The notes beneath the pieces are model-generated. The model saw only the letters and a list, made by a program, of their open reading frames with translations. It did no database searches and was not told the DNA's origin. From Calliopum simillimum (taxonomy: Eukaryota; Arthropoda; Insecta; Diptera; Lauxaniidae), in contig OX638368.1 in NCBI GenBank assembly GCA_951812925.1, forward strand, positions 15,625,187-15,689,186: a DNA stretch of 64,000 bases. The letters run 5' to 3'. The number at the start of each line of letters is the position of its first letter. Position 1 is the first letter of the stretch. Positions 24,055 to 37,100 of this stretch are shown here, in pieces. The position numbers and the translations under genes are program-made.

Positions 24055-25135
24055 TCATTCCTGTAACTTGATCAAACCATCAGCATATTGAAACTCGGGA
24101 CTATTTTCATATTCACACATATCTAATGCGATTTCGCAACTTTCTTTAACCACACGCTTATCATCCGCCACGTAATTTTTTAATATCGCTATACAGTCAT
24201 CGGTGGCAATGGCACCCAGGGCTTCCGCACACTCATGACGCACCATTTCGTTTTCATTTTTATCTTCCAAATTTTCACGTAGGTATGGTATACTGCATGG
24301 TTCCTGCAATTGACCTAAAACAAATGCAACCTCATGGCGAAACAGTGCTGATGAATCTTTTAGACCTTTGGTTAAAGCCAATACACTCTCTTCACTGTGT
24401 ATATTACGCAAACTAAACATGGCACGATAGCGTTCAAAAAGACTGCGGTTAACATCCAAATATATCTTTTTTAATTCTGCTACATTATTTGCCAACGCAG
24501 GCGGTGATGGATCAACGGAAGCGAAAGGGTTCTTGTCCTCTATCAATTGATCACTCTGCACCCAACGAACACGATCCAACGCAATTGTGCAGGTTTCTGC
24601 CACCGCAACGACAGGATCGTTTTTATATTTTTCCAAAATGGGTATGACTTCAGAAGAACCAATGGCACCCAAAGCTTCACCTAGAAGTTAAAGGAATAGG
24701 ACCCACTTTAATATACATACAAATAATGAGTTGTATCTTAGATGAGAATGAGACAGCTTTGAAATAATGTGTTGTATCTTAAAAGATGAGAATGAGACAG
24801 CTTTGAAAAGCTCTGTAATGACTGACTAATCGAAGGGTAAGTCCCTTAATCCGTTACTTACCAGCCTCGTGACGTACCATCGCTTCCTGTTGCTCATCCG
24901 ATAATACTTTGGTTAATATCTCTATAGCTTGAGTATCCTGCATTTGTCCTAAGCAATAGGCTAGCTCATGTTTGAGCAAAGCTGAATCATCATCAAAACA
25001 GCGACTTATTTCTGCGATTGAATCTGCTCCGCCAATATTTTTCAATGTAAAAAGTGCGCGAAACCGTTCCTTCAACGGTCGCTTTTTGTCGTTAAGCACG
25101 GTGCCAATAGCATGGATTTGTTCCTGGCTGACCAT
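24055..25135 (-). CDS. nero: Deoxyhypusine hydroxylase (DOHH, nero)
   Basis: This di-iron HEAT-repeat enzyme hydroxylates deoxyhypusine on eIF5A, the last step of hypusine formation. Exons 24862-25135 and 24055-24680 join in frame through a split Gly codon, giving 299 aa (human 302). The four His-Glu pairs that bind iron are all present: [35 protein letters not shown] and [11 protein letters not shown], in two halves related by internal duplication. The 181-bp intron contains a ~50-bp tandem duplication (GAGAATGAGACAGCTTTGAAA twice). The ATG at 25135 opens [16 protein letters not shown]. It is tail-to-tail with the PDCD7-like gene, so the 3' UTRs probably overlap. Confidence 0.96.
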
Positions 25136-26234
25136 TATGAGTTTTATCCTTTATTTTGTCTGAGAAATTAAATCAGGAAAACGTGTTTTTTACAGGAATG
25201 TAATGTTTATTTTAGTAGCTCATTAAAGACTGTCATTTGGTGTAGTGACGTTTAATTAGGCTTACCAGACGTTCTTGATTGTAGCGAGATTTGGAATGGT
25301 TATGGCCTTTGAAAAATTGAATATAAAAATTTATTAAAAGATTCTATTATATTTGAAAAGTTTTTAATGTAGAAATCATAACAATACTGATTCAAGTTAA
25401 AGTAGAAATAATTAGTTTATACAGTGTGAATGGTGCAAAGTATGGAAATATATAGTTCCGAACAATCACCTTAATCATGTACATAATACGATTTCGATTC
25501 GAACTAAATCAAATCGAGACTCTGCTACCATTTATTTTGATATTCAGAATCGAAATCAAAAATTTTTGCAATCAGAATCGAATTAGACTAAAAGGCTGAC
25601 TCGATTTTGATTGGAAAAATTTCCGATTTTGGTTCTGAATATAAAAATATATGAAAGCAAAATCTCTACTCGATGTACTTAGTTCGAAACGTTTTTATTT
25701 TATCTTTATTTCGATGCCAAAAACTTAAGGATTGGACCATGAATAACCAACTTATTTCCTTTTGAACAAAAATGTACATACAGGAAGTCATACAAGTACT
25801 TTTATTTCCAAGTAGTTATGATACAAAAATTCAATAGCTTTTGCATGACTTTCTGTATGCACATTTTTTGTTCAAAAGAAAATAAGTTGGTTATTCATGG
25901 TCCAATCCTTAAGTTTTTGGTATCAAAATAAAGATAAAATAATACCTCACTAGCTCGTGAGTTTTTTTTAAACTTTGTATTGATTTAGTCAAGATTTTTG
26001 TAATTAAAGATGGTTGGTTTTTTCAGTACATTTTCTCTATTAAATCTGCCGGATCGATTTTTTCAGATTTGAAATTATTGCTATTTTCTGATTCGTTTGA
26101 CATTTTTTTTTTTAAATTCTGACTGATAAAAATTTTTTAATTTATTTTCGCGCAGATGTAAGTCGTGAATTTGGATTTGTCAATTTATCTGAAAATTGAG
26201 ACGTGATGGAAAAATTTTGTAAATGCAGTTGTTC
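25136..26234. other. nero upstream region, no other gene seen
   Basis: This AT-rich region holds the nero promoter near 25136-25250. It also contains words repeated in both orientations (GAATCGAAATC, CGATTTTGATT around 25490-25640) and the foldback at 25697-25942. Confidence 0.4.
25697..25942. repeat. Foldback element with ~100-bp arms
   Basis: The left arm contains CTTAAGGATTGGACCATG and AATAACCAACTTATTTC. The right arm is its inverse with few mismatches (CATGGTCCAATCCTTAAG). The central loop is only about 40-50 bp. It would fold into a long hairpin if transcribed. It is nonautonomous and unclassified. Confidence 0.75.
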
Positions 26235-26470
26235 TATTATGTCAATAGCAAAAAAAAATAGTTTCAGATAATTTTTTGCCGTTGAACAGTGTTATCAATA
26301 TTTTCTTATTTTTCGAGGAAAAATTTAAAATCCTCATCTGAGAACCCGAGACGACTTTGATTTCCGTGGTGGCCTCTCGATTTGACAATGTTTGCTTATA
26401 AAACAAAATAAGTCGAAAATATTGAATAAAATTTTTCCATTTCCCTCTTCGTTCTCGAGATATCAAGGCT

Positions 26471-26977
26471 AAAGGGCCGTCCACCGTACAGTCTTACCTG
26501 CGCAAACCTAGTTCGTGCAAACGAGAGAGTTTGCGCTTACTTATTTTATCGCGTCCAGGCACAGGCAAGTCTGTGCAGTTTTCAGTACACTTCATTTTCA
26601 TAGCAACATGACGTCTAGCAAAAATTGTATTTTCATTTGAATTGTTTTTTCTTTTGTATGTTTTCCAAAATACAATAGATAAATAAAAAAAACGCATAAT
26701 TTTCATGACAGAGATATCACAGGCAATACAAATGCATTTGAAGACTGCAATTTAAGCTACAGATTGAAGGCACGGCCTGTACGCCGTCCACACGTTCCAA
26801 CTTGCCTGCGCAAGCTAAGTTTGCACAAAAAAATCTTTGTATATTCAAAGAAAGCACAGGCCGCACTTTTGAACTGTGCAAACTTGACTTTTGCTGTCCA
26901 CACGTACAGACTTACCTGCACAAACCAGCTGGCACAGGTAAGTCTTGAGGCAAAACTGTGCGTGTGGACGGCCCTTT
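26471..26977. mobile_element. MITE with AAAGGGCCGTCCAC ends (duplication copy 1)
   Basis: The ends AAAGGGCCGTCCAC and GTGGACGGCCCTTT are perfect inverted repeats of 14 bp. Subterminal motifs of the type ACTTACCTGC.CAAAC occur in direct and inverted orientation inside. No clear target duplication was found. A second copy is at 29930-30436. Confidence 0.7.
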
Positions 26978-27278
26978 AAAGAATACGGAAATATTTAAGA
27001 AATGTTAAATTTGACGATGCTTGCATATAAAACGACCTTAAATTAATCGAAAAAATTAAATACAATTTTTCAATATCTCCCTTCGTTATCTTGATGGTTT
27101 TTAGAGAGCAAGTTAAATTGTTACTTTTTTCTTATTTTTAAAGGGGTAAAAAGGCTTCTGTTGATATTGTTAATATGGTTGCTGTTTTATGCTTGTGTTG
27201 TTGTTGGTGGTTTTTTGGTTATTTTTGTTGTTGTTGCTGTTCTTTTTCTTTAAAAATTTCGTTAGTGTTCTTGTATAA

Positions 27279-28283
27279 CACTGTGGAACAAAATTTGGTC
27301 AACAAAAGTTTACTCGGATCTGACGCTGCGGGGTGAAAATATAGGAACATATCAAATTTTTTTTTCGGACCTTTTGAAAAATTATAAAATGTCTCAAAAA
27401 ATTCTGAAAAAATTCACACATATTCCTTAGATAATTCTAAACATTTTATGCCATATACACTTTTTTCGTAGGATGCCTTGTTTTTCTCTAATGCTGAAAA
27501 AAGACTTGCACGACATCACTATATTGTTAATAACTTTTGAACCAATATCGATTACCCCAATTTTTTTTCTGGAATATAGTTTCTTGACAAGTGGAAAGTG
27601 CTAACCTATTTTTTATAGTTTTTTCAGAGACGAAGAAGTTGCTTTATTTTTATGTACCTATTTGAAATAGGGATTTTCAATAATAAATGAAACATTTTTT
27701 TACAAATCAAAAACACCATTTTATTCCCCGACCTATGCTAAATATCTCTAAAAAACACATTTTTACAAAATCTTTACTAGTTGTTATAAAACATCATTTT
27801 GTTAAAGACTTTTTTACGTTTGATTTCTTAGGTGGCTTACTTGAGAAATTTTTGCCCATATGCCACATATATTATATCAAAGTGTTTGTATGGATCTCAG
27901 CTATAGGTTAAAAGGCATAAATCTACCACTCGGGTGATTACTACTGAGCCGAACGTCATAAAAGGGGAAAAATATCACTTTTTTTGGAATTTTGTGCTCT
28001 AACTTGCCAAAAGTGCATCCAAAAATAGTTATTTGGTAATAAAAGATTAGATATGAATTAGACAAACAAAACCCCACCACTAAATGCAATAAAACTCAGT
28101 TAACTTACGAGATATATCGAAAAAACCACATAGTTCAAGGTGCAAAATTCAAACGGCCTTTTCTCGAAAACTAGAGCCAATTTGAACAAACTGAGCCAAA
28201 TGGTCCTTTATTTTGGCCTATATTTTCACCCCGCAGCGTCAGATCCGAGTAAACTTTTGTTGACCAAATTTTGTTCCACAGTG
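27279..28283. mobile_element. 1005-bp TIR element with 67-bp terminal repeats and TAA target sites (copy 1)
   Basis: The first 67 bp (27279-27345, beginning CACTGTGGAACAAAATT) and the last 67 bp (28217-28283) are reverse complements with no difference seen. TAA flanks both sides (27276-27278 and 28284-28286). CACTG ends with a 3-bp duplication suggest a CMC/Chapaev-like or similar superfamily, but this is not proven. No transposase ORF was found. Confidence 0.8.
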
Positions 28284-29929
28284 TAATATAAGTCTCGATA
28301 TCTCCAAAACTGAGGGAGGTATAAATAAAATGTATATAATTTTTTCAATTTATTTTGTGTTCTTTTATGTGAAAACACAGTTAATTTTCTTTAAAATTAA
28401 TTTTTTTCTTGAAATTTCTTTAGTAATCTCGTATTTTTTAAGTCTTGATGAATCGAAAAGTTTTATGTAATTTTTTCAAATTATTTTGGGTTGTTTTATT
28501 AAAAACATTGACATATTTAACATTTTTTAATATGTCTACAATTTTCTCGTACTCGCCTTGATATCTCGAAAACGAGCGAGACATGGAAAAATTTTATATA
28601 ACATTTTCGACATATTTGGTGTCTTTTTATAAGAAAACATCGTCAGATCGAGGGGTCACGGAAATCGAAGAATCCTCGGGAACCCTGACAGGGGTAAATA
28701 TCTGTGGACTTTTGACAACACAACCTAATACCCTTTCCTCACTGGCATCGAAAACTGCTCGTTTTCCATATCATTCGTTTTTGAGGCAAAAACCAGCCAA
28801 AAACGGCTGGATTTCCATACAAATTAAATGTCAAACGAAAACATCTCAGGAGCTGTTTTCTACAAAAACGAGCCAAACTGTCATTGAAAACAGGTGCAAT
28901 TGTAAATAAATGTAGTAAATTGTGAATGAATGTAGTAAGCTGTGAATTTTCACATGTCACATTTGACATTATTTATTTCAATTAAAAAAAAAATTAAAGC
29001 GAAATTGAAATAAATAAATAATAATATAATAAATAAGGCAACTAAAACATTAGCTAAAATATCCATTTTTTGTGATATTTTTACTAGCTGTTTTCACAAT
29101 TTTCATATTGTTTTTGTAATGTAAAGCTGACGAGAAGTACAAGTGCGAATGCAATTTTTAATTATCTCGTTTTCAAAACCAATGACGCGGAAACGAGCCG
29201 TTTTCGATGCCAGTGTGAAAAGAGTATAGTTCGAAATAAGACAATTTTCCAAGATTTTAATCATGAACATAAAACTTAAATACGCTTCTTTTGGTGAAAT
29301 CGCCATATCTCTATGACTTTTAGTTGCAGAGATATAGAATCGAAAATCAACCTATCTCGATGTTTTTTTTCGAATTGCATTTGACAAAAGATCTTATCAG
29401 AAAAAATTTCGATTTTTATTTGGAGGGATAAGTTGTTTTTATTCTCATTTTTTTCTGACGCAAGTATCGAATTTTTTTTCAACGAACCCTTTTTTTGGAA
29501 AGCCTTTGTTAATATATACAAATATGTATAGTGTTTTTTGAACGAACGGATATATTTTAATTTAGAAATAAAAAATTTGAATCTAATTTTTTTTTTAAAT
29601 CTGTGTAAAAAATGCAAGAATACATAAGCCGTAATCACGATCTTGTTGCATCGTAGCAAATGCAAATTTGCAAGAGTAAATATTATGTCAATAGCAAAAA
29701 AAAATAGTTTCAGATAATTTTTTGCCGTTGAACAGTGTTATCAATATTTTCTTATTTTTCGAGGAAAAATTTAAAATCCTCATCTGAGAACCCGAGACGA
29801 CTTTGATTTCCGACTTTGATTTCCGTGGTGGCCTCTCGATTTGACAATGTTTGCTTATAAAACAAAATAAGTCGAAAATATTGAATAAAATTTTTCCATT
29901 TCCCTCTTCGTTCTCGAGATATCAAGGCT

Positions 29930-30436
29930 AAAGGGCCGTCCACCGTACAGTCTTACCTGCGCAAACCTAGTTCGTGCAAACGAGAGAGTTTGCGCTTACT
30001 TATTTTATCGCGTCCAGGCACAGGCAAGTCTGTGCAGTTTTCAGTACACTTCATTTTCATAGCAACATGACGTCTAGCAAAAATTGTATTTTCATTTGAA
30101 TTGTTTTTTCTTTTGTATGTTTTCCAAAATACAATAGATAAATAAAAAAAACGCATAATTTTCATGACAGAGATATCACAGGCAATACAAATGCATTTGA
30201 AGACTGCAATTTAAGCTACAGATTGAAGGCACGGCCTGTACGCCGTCCACACGTTCCAACTTGCCTGCGCAAGCTAAGTTTGCACAAAAAAATCTTTGTA
30301 TATTCAAAGAAAGCACAGGCCGCACTTTTGAACTGTGCAAACTTGACTTTTGCTGTCCACACGTACAGACTTACCTGCACAAACCAGCTGGCACAGGTAA
30401 GTCTTGAGGCAAAACTGTGCGTGTGGACGGCCCTTT
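29930..30436. mobile_element. MITE with AAAGGGCCGTCCAC ends (duplication copy 2)
   Basis: Same element as 26471-26977, carried by the segmental duplication rather than by a second transposition: the flanking DNA is also duplicated. Confidence 0.7.
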
Positions 30437-30737
30437 AAAGAATACGGAAATATTTAAGAAATGTTAAATTTGACGATGCTTGCATATAAAACGACCTTAA
30501 ATTAATCGAAAAAATTAAATACAATTTTTCAATATCTCCCTTCGTTATCTTGATGGTTTTTAGAGAGCAAGTTAAATTGTTACTTTTTTCTTATTTTTAA
30601 AGGGGTAAAAAGGCTTCTGTTGATATTGTTAATATGGTTGCTGTTTTATGCTTGTGTTGTTGTTGGTGGTTTTTTGGTTATTTTTGTTGTTGTTGCTGTT
30701 CTTTTTCTTTAAAAATTTCGTTAGTGTTCTTGTATAA

Positions 30738-31742
30738 CACTGTGGAACAAAATTTGGTCAACAAAAGTTTACTCGGATCTGACGCTGCGGGGTGAAAATA
30801 TAGGAACATATCAAATTTTTTTTTCGGACCTTTTGAAAAATTATAAAATGTCTCAAAAAATTCTGAAAAAATTCACACATATTCCTTAGATAATTCTAAA
30901 CATTTTATGCCATATACACTTTTTTCGTAGGATGCCTTGTTTTTCTCTAATGCTGAAAAAAGACTTGCACGACATCACTATATTGTTAATAACTTTTGAA
31001 CCAATATCGATTACCCCAATTTTTTTTCTGGAATATAGTTTCTTGACAAGTGGAAAGTGCTAACCTATTTTTTATAGTTTTTTCAGAGACGAAGAAGTTG
31101 CTTTATTTTTATGTACCTATTTGAAATAGGGATTTTCAATAATAAATGAAACATTTTTTTACAAATCAAAAACACCATTTTATTCCCCGACCTATGCTAA
31201 ATATCTCTAAAAAACACATTTTTACAAAATCTTTACTAGTTGTTATAAAACATCATTTTGTTAAAGACTTTTTTACGTTTGATTTCTTAGGTGGCTTACT
31301 TGAGAAATTTTTGCCCATATGCCACATATATTATATCAAAGTGTTTGTATGGATCTCAGCTATAGGTTAAAAGGCATAAATCTACCACTCGGGTGATTAC
31401 TACTGAGCCGAACGTCATAAAAGGGGAAAAATATCACTTTTTTTGGAATTTTGTGCTCTAACTTGCCAAAAGTGCATCCAAAAATAGTTATTTGGTAATA
31501 AAAGATTAGATATGAATTAGACAAACAAAACCCCACCACTAAATGCAATAAAACTCAGTTAACTTACGAGATATATCGAAAAAACCACATAGTTCAAGGT
31601 GCAAAATTCAAACGGCCTTTTCTCGAAAACTAGAGCCAATTTGAACAAACTGAGCCAAATGGTCCTTTATTTTGGCCTATATTTTCACCCCGCAGCGTCA
31701 GATCCGAGTAAACTTTTGTTGACCAAATTTTGTTCCACAGTG
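30738..31742. mobile_element. 1005-bp CACTG-ended TIR element (copy 2)
   Basis: Same element as 27279-28283, with intact inverted ends and TAA flanks, carried along in the duplicated block. Confidence 0.8.
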
Positions 31743-33089
31743 TAATATAAGTCTCGATATCTCCAAAACTGAGGGAGATATAAATAAAATGTATATAATT
31801 TTTTCAATTTATTTTGTGTTCTTTTATGTGAAAACACAGTTAATTTTCTTTAAAATTAATTTTTTTCTTGAAATTTCTTTAGTAATCTCGTATTTTTTAA
31901 GTCTTGATGAATCGAAAAGTTTTATGTAATTTTTTCAAATTATTTTGGGTTGTTTTATATAAAAACATTGACATATTTAACATTTTTTAATATGTCTACA
32001 ATTTTCTCGTACTCGCCTTGATATCTCGAAAACGAGCGAGACATGGAAAAATTTTATATAACATTTTCGACATATTTGGTGTCTTTTTATAAGAAAACAT
32101 CGTCAGATCGAGGGGTCACGGAAATCGAAGAATCCTCGGGAACCCTGACAGGGGTAAATATCTGTGGACTTTTGACAACACAACCTAATACCCTTTCCTC
32201 ACTGGCATCGAAAACTGCTCGTTTTCCATATCATTCGTTTTTGAGGCAAAAACCAGCCAAAAACGGCTGGATTTCCATACAAATTAAATGTCAAACGAAA
32301 ACATCTCAGGAGCTGTTTTCTACAAAAACGAGCCAAACTGTCATTGAAAACAGGTGCAATTGTAAATAAATGTAGTAAATTGTGAATGAATGTAGTAAGC
32401 TGTGAATTTTCACATGTCACATTTGACATTATTTATTTCAATTAAAAAAAAAATTAAAGCGAAATTGAAATAAATAAATAATAATATAATAAATAAGGCA
32501 ACTAAAACATTAGCTAAAATATCCATTTTTTGTGATATTTTTACTAGCTGTTTTCACAATTTTCATATTGTTTTTGTAATGTAAAGCTGACGAGAAGTAC
32601 AAGTGCGAATGCAATTTTTAATTATCTCGTTTTCAAAACCAATGACGCGGAAACGAGCCGTTTTCGATGCCAGTGTGAAAAGAGTATAGTTCGAAATAAG
32701 ACAATTTTCCAAGATTTTAATCATGAACATAAAACTTAAATACGCTTCTTTTGGTGAAATCGCCATATCTCTATGACTTTTAGTTGCAGAGATATAGAAT
32801 CGAAAATCAACCTATCTCGATGTTTTTTTTCGAATTGCATTTGACAAAAGATCTTATCAGAAAAAATTTCGATTTTTATTTGGAGGGAAAATGATAAGTT
32901 GTTTTTATTCTCATTTTTTTCTGACGCAAGTATCGAATTTTTTTCAACGAACCCTTTTTTTGGAAAGCCTTTGTTAATATATACAAATATGTATAGTGTT
33001 TTTTGAACGAACGGATCTATTTTAATTTAGAAATAAAAAATTTGAATCTAATTTTTTTTTTAAATCTGTGTAAAAAATGCAAGAATACA

Positions 33090-33647
33090 TAAGCCGTAAT
33101 CACGATCTTGTTGCATCGCAGCAAATGCAAATTTGCAAGAGTAAATAACTGTGAGCATACGCTGTTGCAAATTGCTATTGCAAACGTTTCAGAACAGCTG
33201 TTTTTTGTTTTGCTGTCAAATACTTTTTGAATTTAAAATTTATTTGAAATATTTTGTTTTAAAAGAAATTTTACTGAATGATTGTGCGTTATTTAGAAAA
33301 AAAACCACAATTTTATTAACATATCTATTTTGTACAATCAGAAATCTATGTAAATTAAACCAAAACGAAATTATTTAAATTTAATTGTTTTTTTTTAATT
33401 TCAATTTGTGACAAAAACGGTTGTCAAAAACATAAAAGTCATTAAGCAATTGTGCCAATCACAGATGAAAAAAAATAATATCAGTCACAATAGACTATTG
33501 GAAATCAATCGTGCAATAGGTTTTTGTCTTGCAAATTTGGTCTTGCTTACAAGACTCTTGCTTTTGAAAATTCAATAGAATTTGTTTTTGTAATTTGAAA
33601 AAATTTTGCATTTGCTACGATGCAACAAGATCGTGAATACGGCTATA
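33090..33647. mobile_element. TIR element split by the tandem duplication
   Basis: The left end AAGCCGTAATCACGATCTTG and the right end, reading inverted as ATAGCCGTATTCACGATC, share about 40 bp including GTTGCATCG.AGCAAATGC. Only the first ~55 bp also occur at the end of copy 1 (about 29626-29680). The interior has a short AT-rich ORF with no recognisable product. Confidence 0.7.
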
Positions 33648-34141
33648 GAATGGGAACCCCTATTGCTTTCTATGAATACCCTTCTTACTTGTTAACACCA
33701 CTTATAACAAATTTCAGTACTACCAACATGAAGCGCATACAATAAATACCCGCCATTCGAAAATTTTCCATCGAGTAACGAGTGTCCTCGTCGTTGAGAG
33801 CTTATAACGAGTAGCAAAACGGCTTTGTTTCAATTACGTTGTTCACGAAAAAGATAAAATTTTTATTTGTAAAAATTCGCATGATTTTCAGAGTTTGGAT
33901 AATAAAATCTAAAGAAAACGTTAATTTTCATAAAACTGAATAAATTTTTGATCGAGTTTCAACGTTCGCTAACGTGCAAAGTGTGTAAAAAATCGACGTA
34001 AAAATCTGCTAAAGGGAAAAATTGTGGTAGAATATTTTTGTATGTGAATTTACGCGTGTATTGTGAATCATTCGTTCGAAAAGAAAAAAGCGGCAGCGAA
34101 AATTTATCAATCTGAATAAACAATATCCAAATAAAACCAAA
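33648..34141 (+). promoter_or_regulatory. Probable promoter and 5' UTR of the Ala/Glu-rich protein gene
   Basis: It lies directly upstream of the ATG at 34142. From about 33740 the sequence is unlike the surrounding repeats (AGTAACGAGTGTCCTCGTCG), consistent with promoter or leader DNA. The start codon context is CCAAAATGTC. Confidence 0.4.
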
Positions 34142-37100
34142 ATGTCCGAAATAACAAAAAGCAGTGAAAATCAAGAAAATTCCGTACATACTGAAGAGGC
34201 TGAGGCTGCATCAGTAGCCGAGGTAGAGTCAGCAGCTTCGCCAGCCGACCCTAAGGTGTCTGCCGACGGCGCAGCGGCAGAGAATACAGTATCTCCAAAG
34301 GTTGATAATAAGAAAACACCAGTGAGTACATGGAAAATTCGCACTTAAGTGCTAAACTAAATGAATAAGAACTGCGCATATTTAAAGCGGTTACCACTAT
34401 TATTGTTGCATTTACGAACAATCTGGAAATTGCAAATACCTAAACCTAAATTGCGCCAAAGCCACTGCTTTTATCTGCTAATATACACATTTTCCTAAAT
34501 TCGTTTTGTAGTTGTTGGTGTAATTGTATTTGCTGCCAACGCCAATGCTGCCGGCTGCAGTCGACGTGTTGATGACAGAGAAGAGTCTTCGACGTTGATA
34601 GCTTTTATTTATGCCCCGTTCTTGCTTTATTTGTCCTCTGTTTTCGTTTCATTCTATCGCTAAAAACGTTGCCGCGTTTTTGGTTTCGTCGTTTGTTGTT
34701 AGTGTGTTTTCTAGTTTGTTTTGCATGTTTTTTGTATTTTGCTTGTAGCTTTTGTATTTTTGTAGTTTGCTGTACCTTTGGCGCGCTCTGCTGCATGTGT
34801 CGAGTTGCCTTTTACTTGTTTGTTGATATGTGGTAATGTTACCACCTTATTAGTTTTATGTCAGAAAGTTATTCAATTTTACCGTTGATTTTTGGGTCTT
34901 GCGATGGGTTTTTTTCGTTTAGTGGTCGTTCACAAAAGATGTCCGTAGACCGCGGAAAGGGATTATTAATGTTGCAATTAGCCAAGAAGTAGCGTTTCGT
35001 AACGTAACGTCATGGTTGCTTGTCAACGTAGGATCGATTAGTGAAAACGGTAGGCAACGTTTGAAATGTCGACTTACAACTTACAAATTATGTACTTGAA
35101 AAATTCCAGTTTTTGTAAACAAGCATCCATTTTCATATTTATTTTAATTAATTTGTTCAAAAAATTCCATTTATAACATCCAAATTTATTTTAGGAAATG
35201 TCTATACGGGGCGTTCCGCGTACGCGAAAGCTCCTCTCTCTCTCTCAATTTACTCAATTAGCGTACGCGAAACTCAATTAGCGTACGCGAAATCCAGTGA
35301 AGTTTTTTCCCCCGGGGAACTTGATTAATTTATGTACTGATCCGCGGCCGAAGGCCGCCGCGAAGCCGGTGTCGGATTTTTGGGAGTTTTAAATCCTGAG
35401 CTGCGGCCGCAGGCCGCCCACTTACCCCTACTTTTATGTAAAATTACTGTTGTAACGAAAATGCGTCCCGGGGGAAAAAACTTCACTGGATTTCGCGTAC
35501 GCTAATTGAGTAAATTGAGAGAGAGAGAGGAGCTTTCGCGTACGCGGAACGCCCCGTATAGACAGACTCTTTATTTTATCTAACAACGTAGCGCGACGTT
35601 TGAAAATCTAATTTCAACAGGTCTCAACGTTGCGTACCGCTACTTTACGATTTCACTCGCTTACACGCTTACGCGCTTACGTGTTACGAAACGCTACTTC
35701 TTGGCTAATTCTACCATAAGTCGGAAAGAAGTGGGCAAGGCAGAAGAGTTTATTTTGCACGCCACTCAAGATAAAATTTAAATCGAATGGTCGTCAATTA
35801 AAAAAATAAAAAATAAGTTCATCGACTACTTTTTGAAAAAGATCGAAAAACTATATATACATGCATATGAAAACAACATGCTTAATTCGGTCTCAGAAAT
35901 GCACGCATATTGTCACAAGCATCTGTTCAAATGTTAAATGAGAAGAGTTTTTCTCACTTTGCAGTGACCGAATTATTAAATTAATTAATATTTTTATTAA
36001 CAAATAATCAAATACTGCGATTACGGGGCAAGTTCGAAACGCGGTGCAAAATTCACTACTGAAAAAAGTTCAACGCGGTAAAAGAAAGACAATGCGAAGT
36101 CGTAAACGATTAATGCAGCAAGAGCGCCTGCAATTTATTTTGCAGTCTTATATACAAAAATAGAAGAGCTTAGGTTACAGTTATTTTCTCTGTTTAATAC
36201 AGTTTTTACAACAAAAATAATCAACAATTTTCATTCTAGAATTTTTTGTTTGTTTTTTGGGTAGTTTTGTGTGTTAGGTCTTTTCATTTTAAATTTTTTT
36301 TTAAAAAAAAGTTAGGGCTTTTTACAATAAATCAAAAATTATGAATAAAATTAAAGTTATTCAATATAAAATGAAAAGGAAAACCTTTACACAGCAACTA
36401 AACTCATAGATGCTATTAATGTTTTCCCATCGGTATACCTTGGATGTTCTTCGTATTGACTATGAAGCCTTCGGGTGACTTTCGGGAACCTTTGGATGCC
36501 TCAGAAAACTGTCGATTTAAGCTTATTGCTGGTCCGCCATAGATGCTTTCCTTCTAGTATACCTAGGAATTCTTTGTTTTGATTTTGAAACATTCGGGTG
36601 TCCCAAAAAGCTACCAGATAAACCTTTTTGATAGTCCGCCAATGATATTTTCCCTCTTGTATACCGAAATATTCTTCGTTTTAAATATCAAGCCTTCGGG
36701 TGGCCTTCGAAAACCTTCGGGTGCCTTAGAAAACTATCAACTAAGGTTCATTGATAGTCTACCATAGATGTTTTTCCTCAAGTATACCCAGACATTCTTC
36801 GTTTTGACCAGAAAACCTTCGGATGACCTTCGGGAACCTTCGTGTATAGCATAAAAACCGTTTCATATTTGTGATACACTCACTGCCAAGTTTTTAGCTT
36901 AATTAGCCGAATAGTTTCTAAGTGATTTTAACACTATTTAAAAGCTACATATTGTGAGTTAGGGCTTTTTTCTTTCAAGAATTTTTTGTTATTTGTTAGG
37001 GCTTTTTTAAAATTTACTATAACTTGGCTATTTTTGATATTATCATGCCTAATTTTTGTAGAGATGTGTATTAGAGAGTGGCCAACCAGAATATGCAAAA

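Larger units (their letters stand above)
26235..29680. repeat. 3.45-kb tandem duplication, copy 1
   Basis: The whole segment recurs at 29681-33147. The unit consists of diverged ~130-bp subrepeats (ATATCTCGAAAACGAG-like words) interrupted by two TIR elements. No gene is supported. Its end cuts through the left end of the TIR element that is complete only after copy 2, which dates the duplication after that insertion. Confidence 0.9.
29681..33147. repeat. 3.45-kb tandem duplication, copy 2
   Basis: It matches copy 1 with an offset of 3446-3460 bp. Differences seen include a 13-bp internal duplication (CGACTTTGATTTC twice at about 29809), GGAGG to GGAGA near 31776, one extra base pair near 31959 and a few indels and substitutions near 32888-33115. 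About ten changes in 3.45 kb point to a recent event or to two haplotypes placed in tandem. Confidence 0.9.

Noticed and set aside
26242..33378. Paired small ORFs repeated about 3460 bp apart
   Set aside because: Their repetition reflects the tandem DNA duplication; they run through TIRs and subrepeats and have no recognisable domains.
34605..34796. Basic 63-aa minus-strand ORF
   Set aside because: It is antisense, low-complexity (K/Q/T-rich) and lies in an intron with no start context or homology signal.
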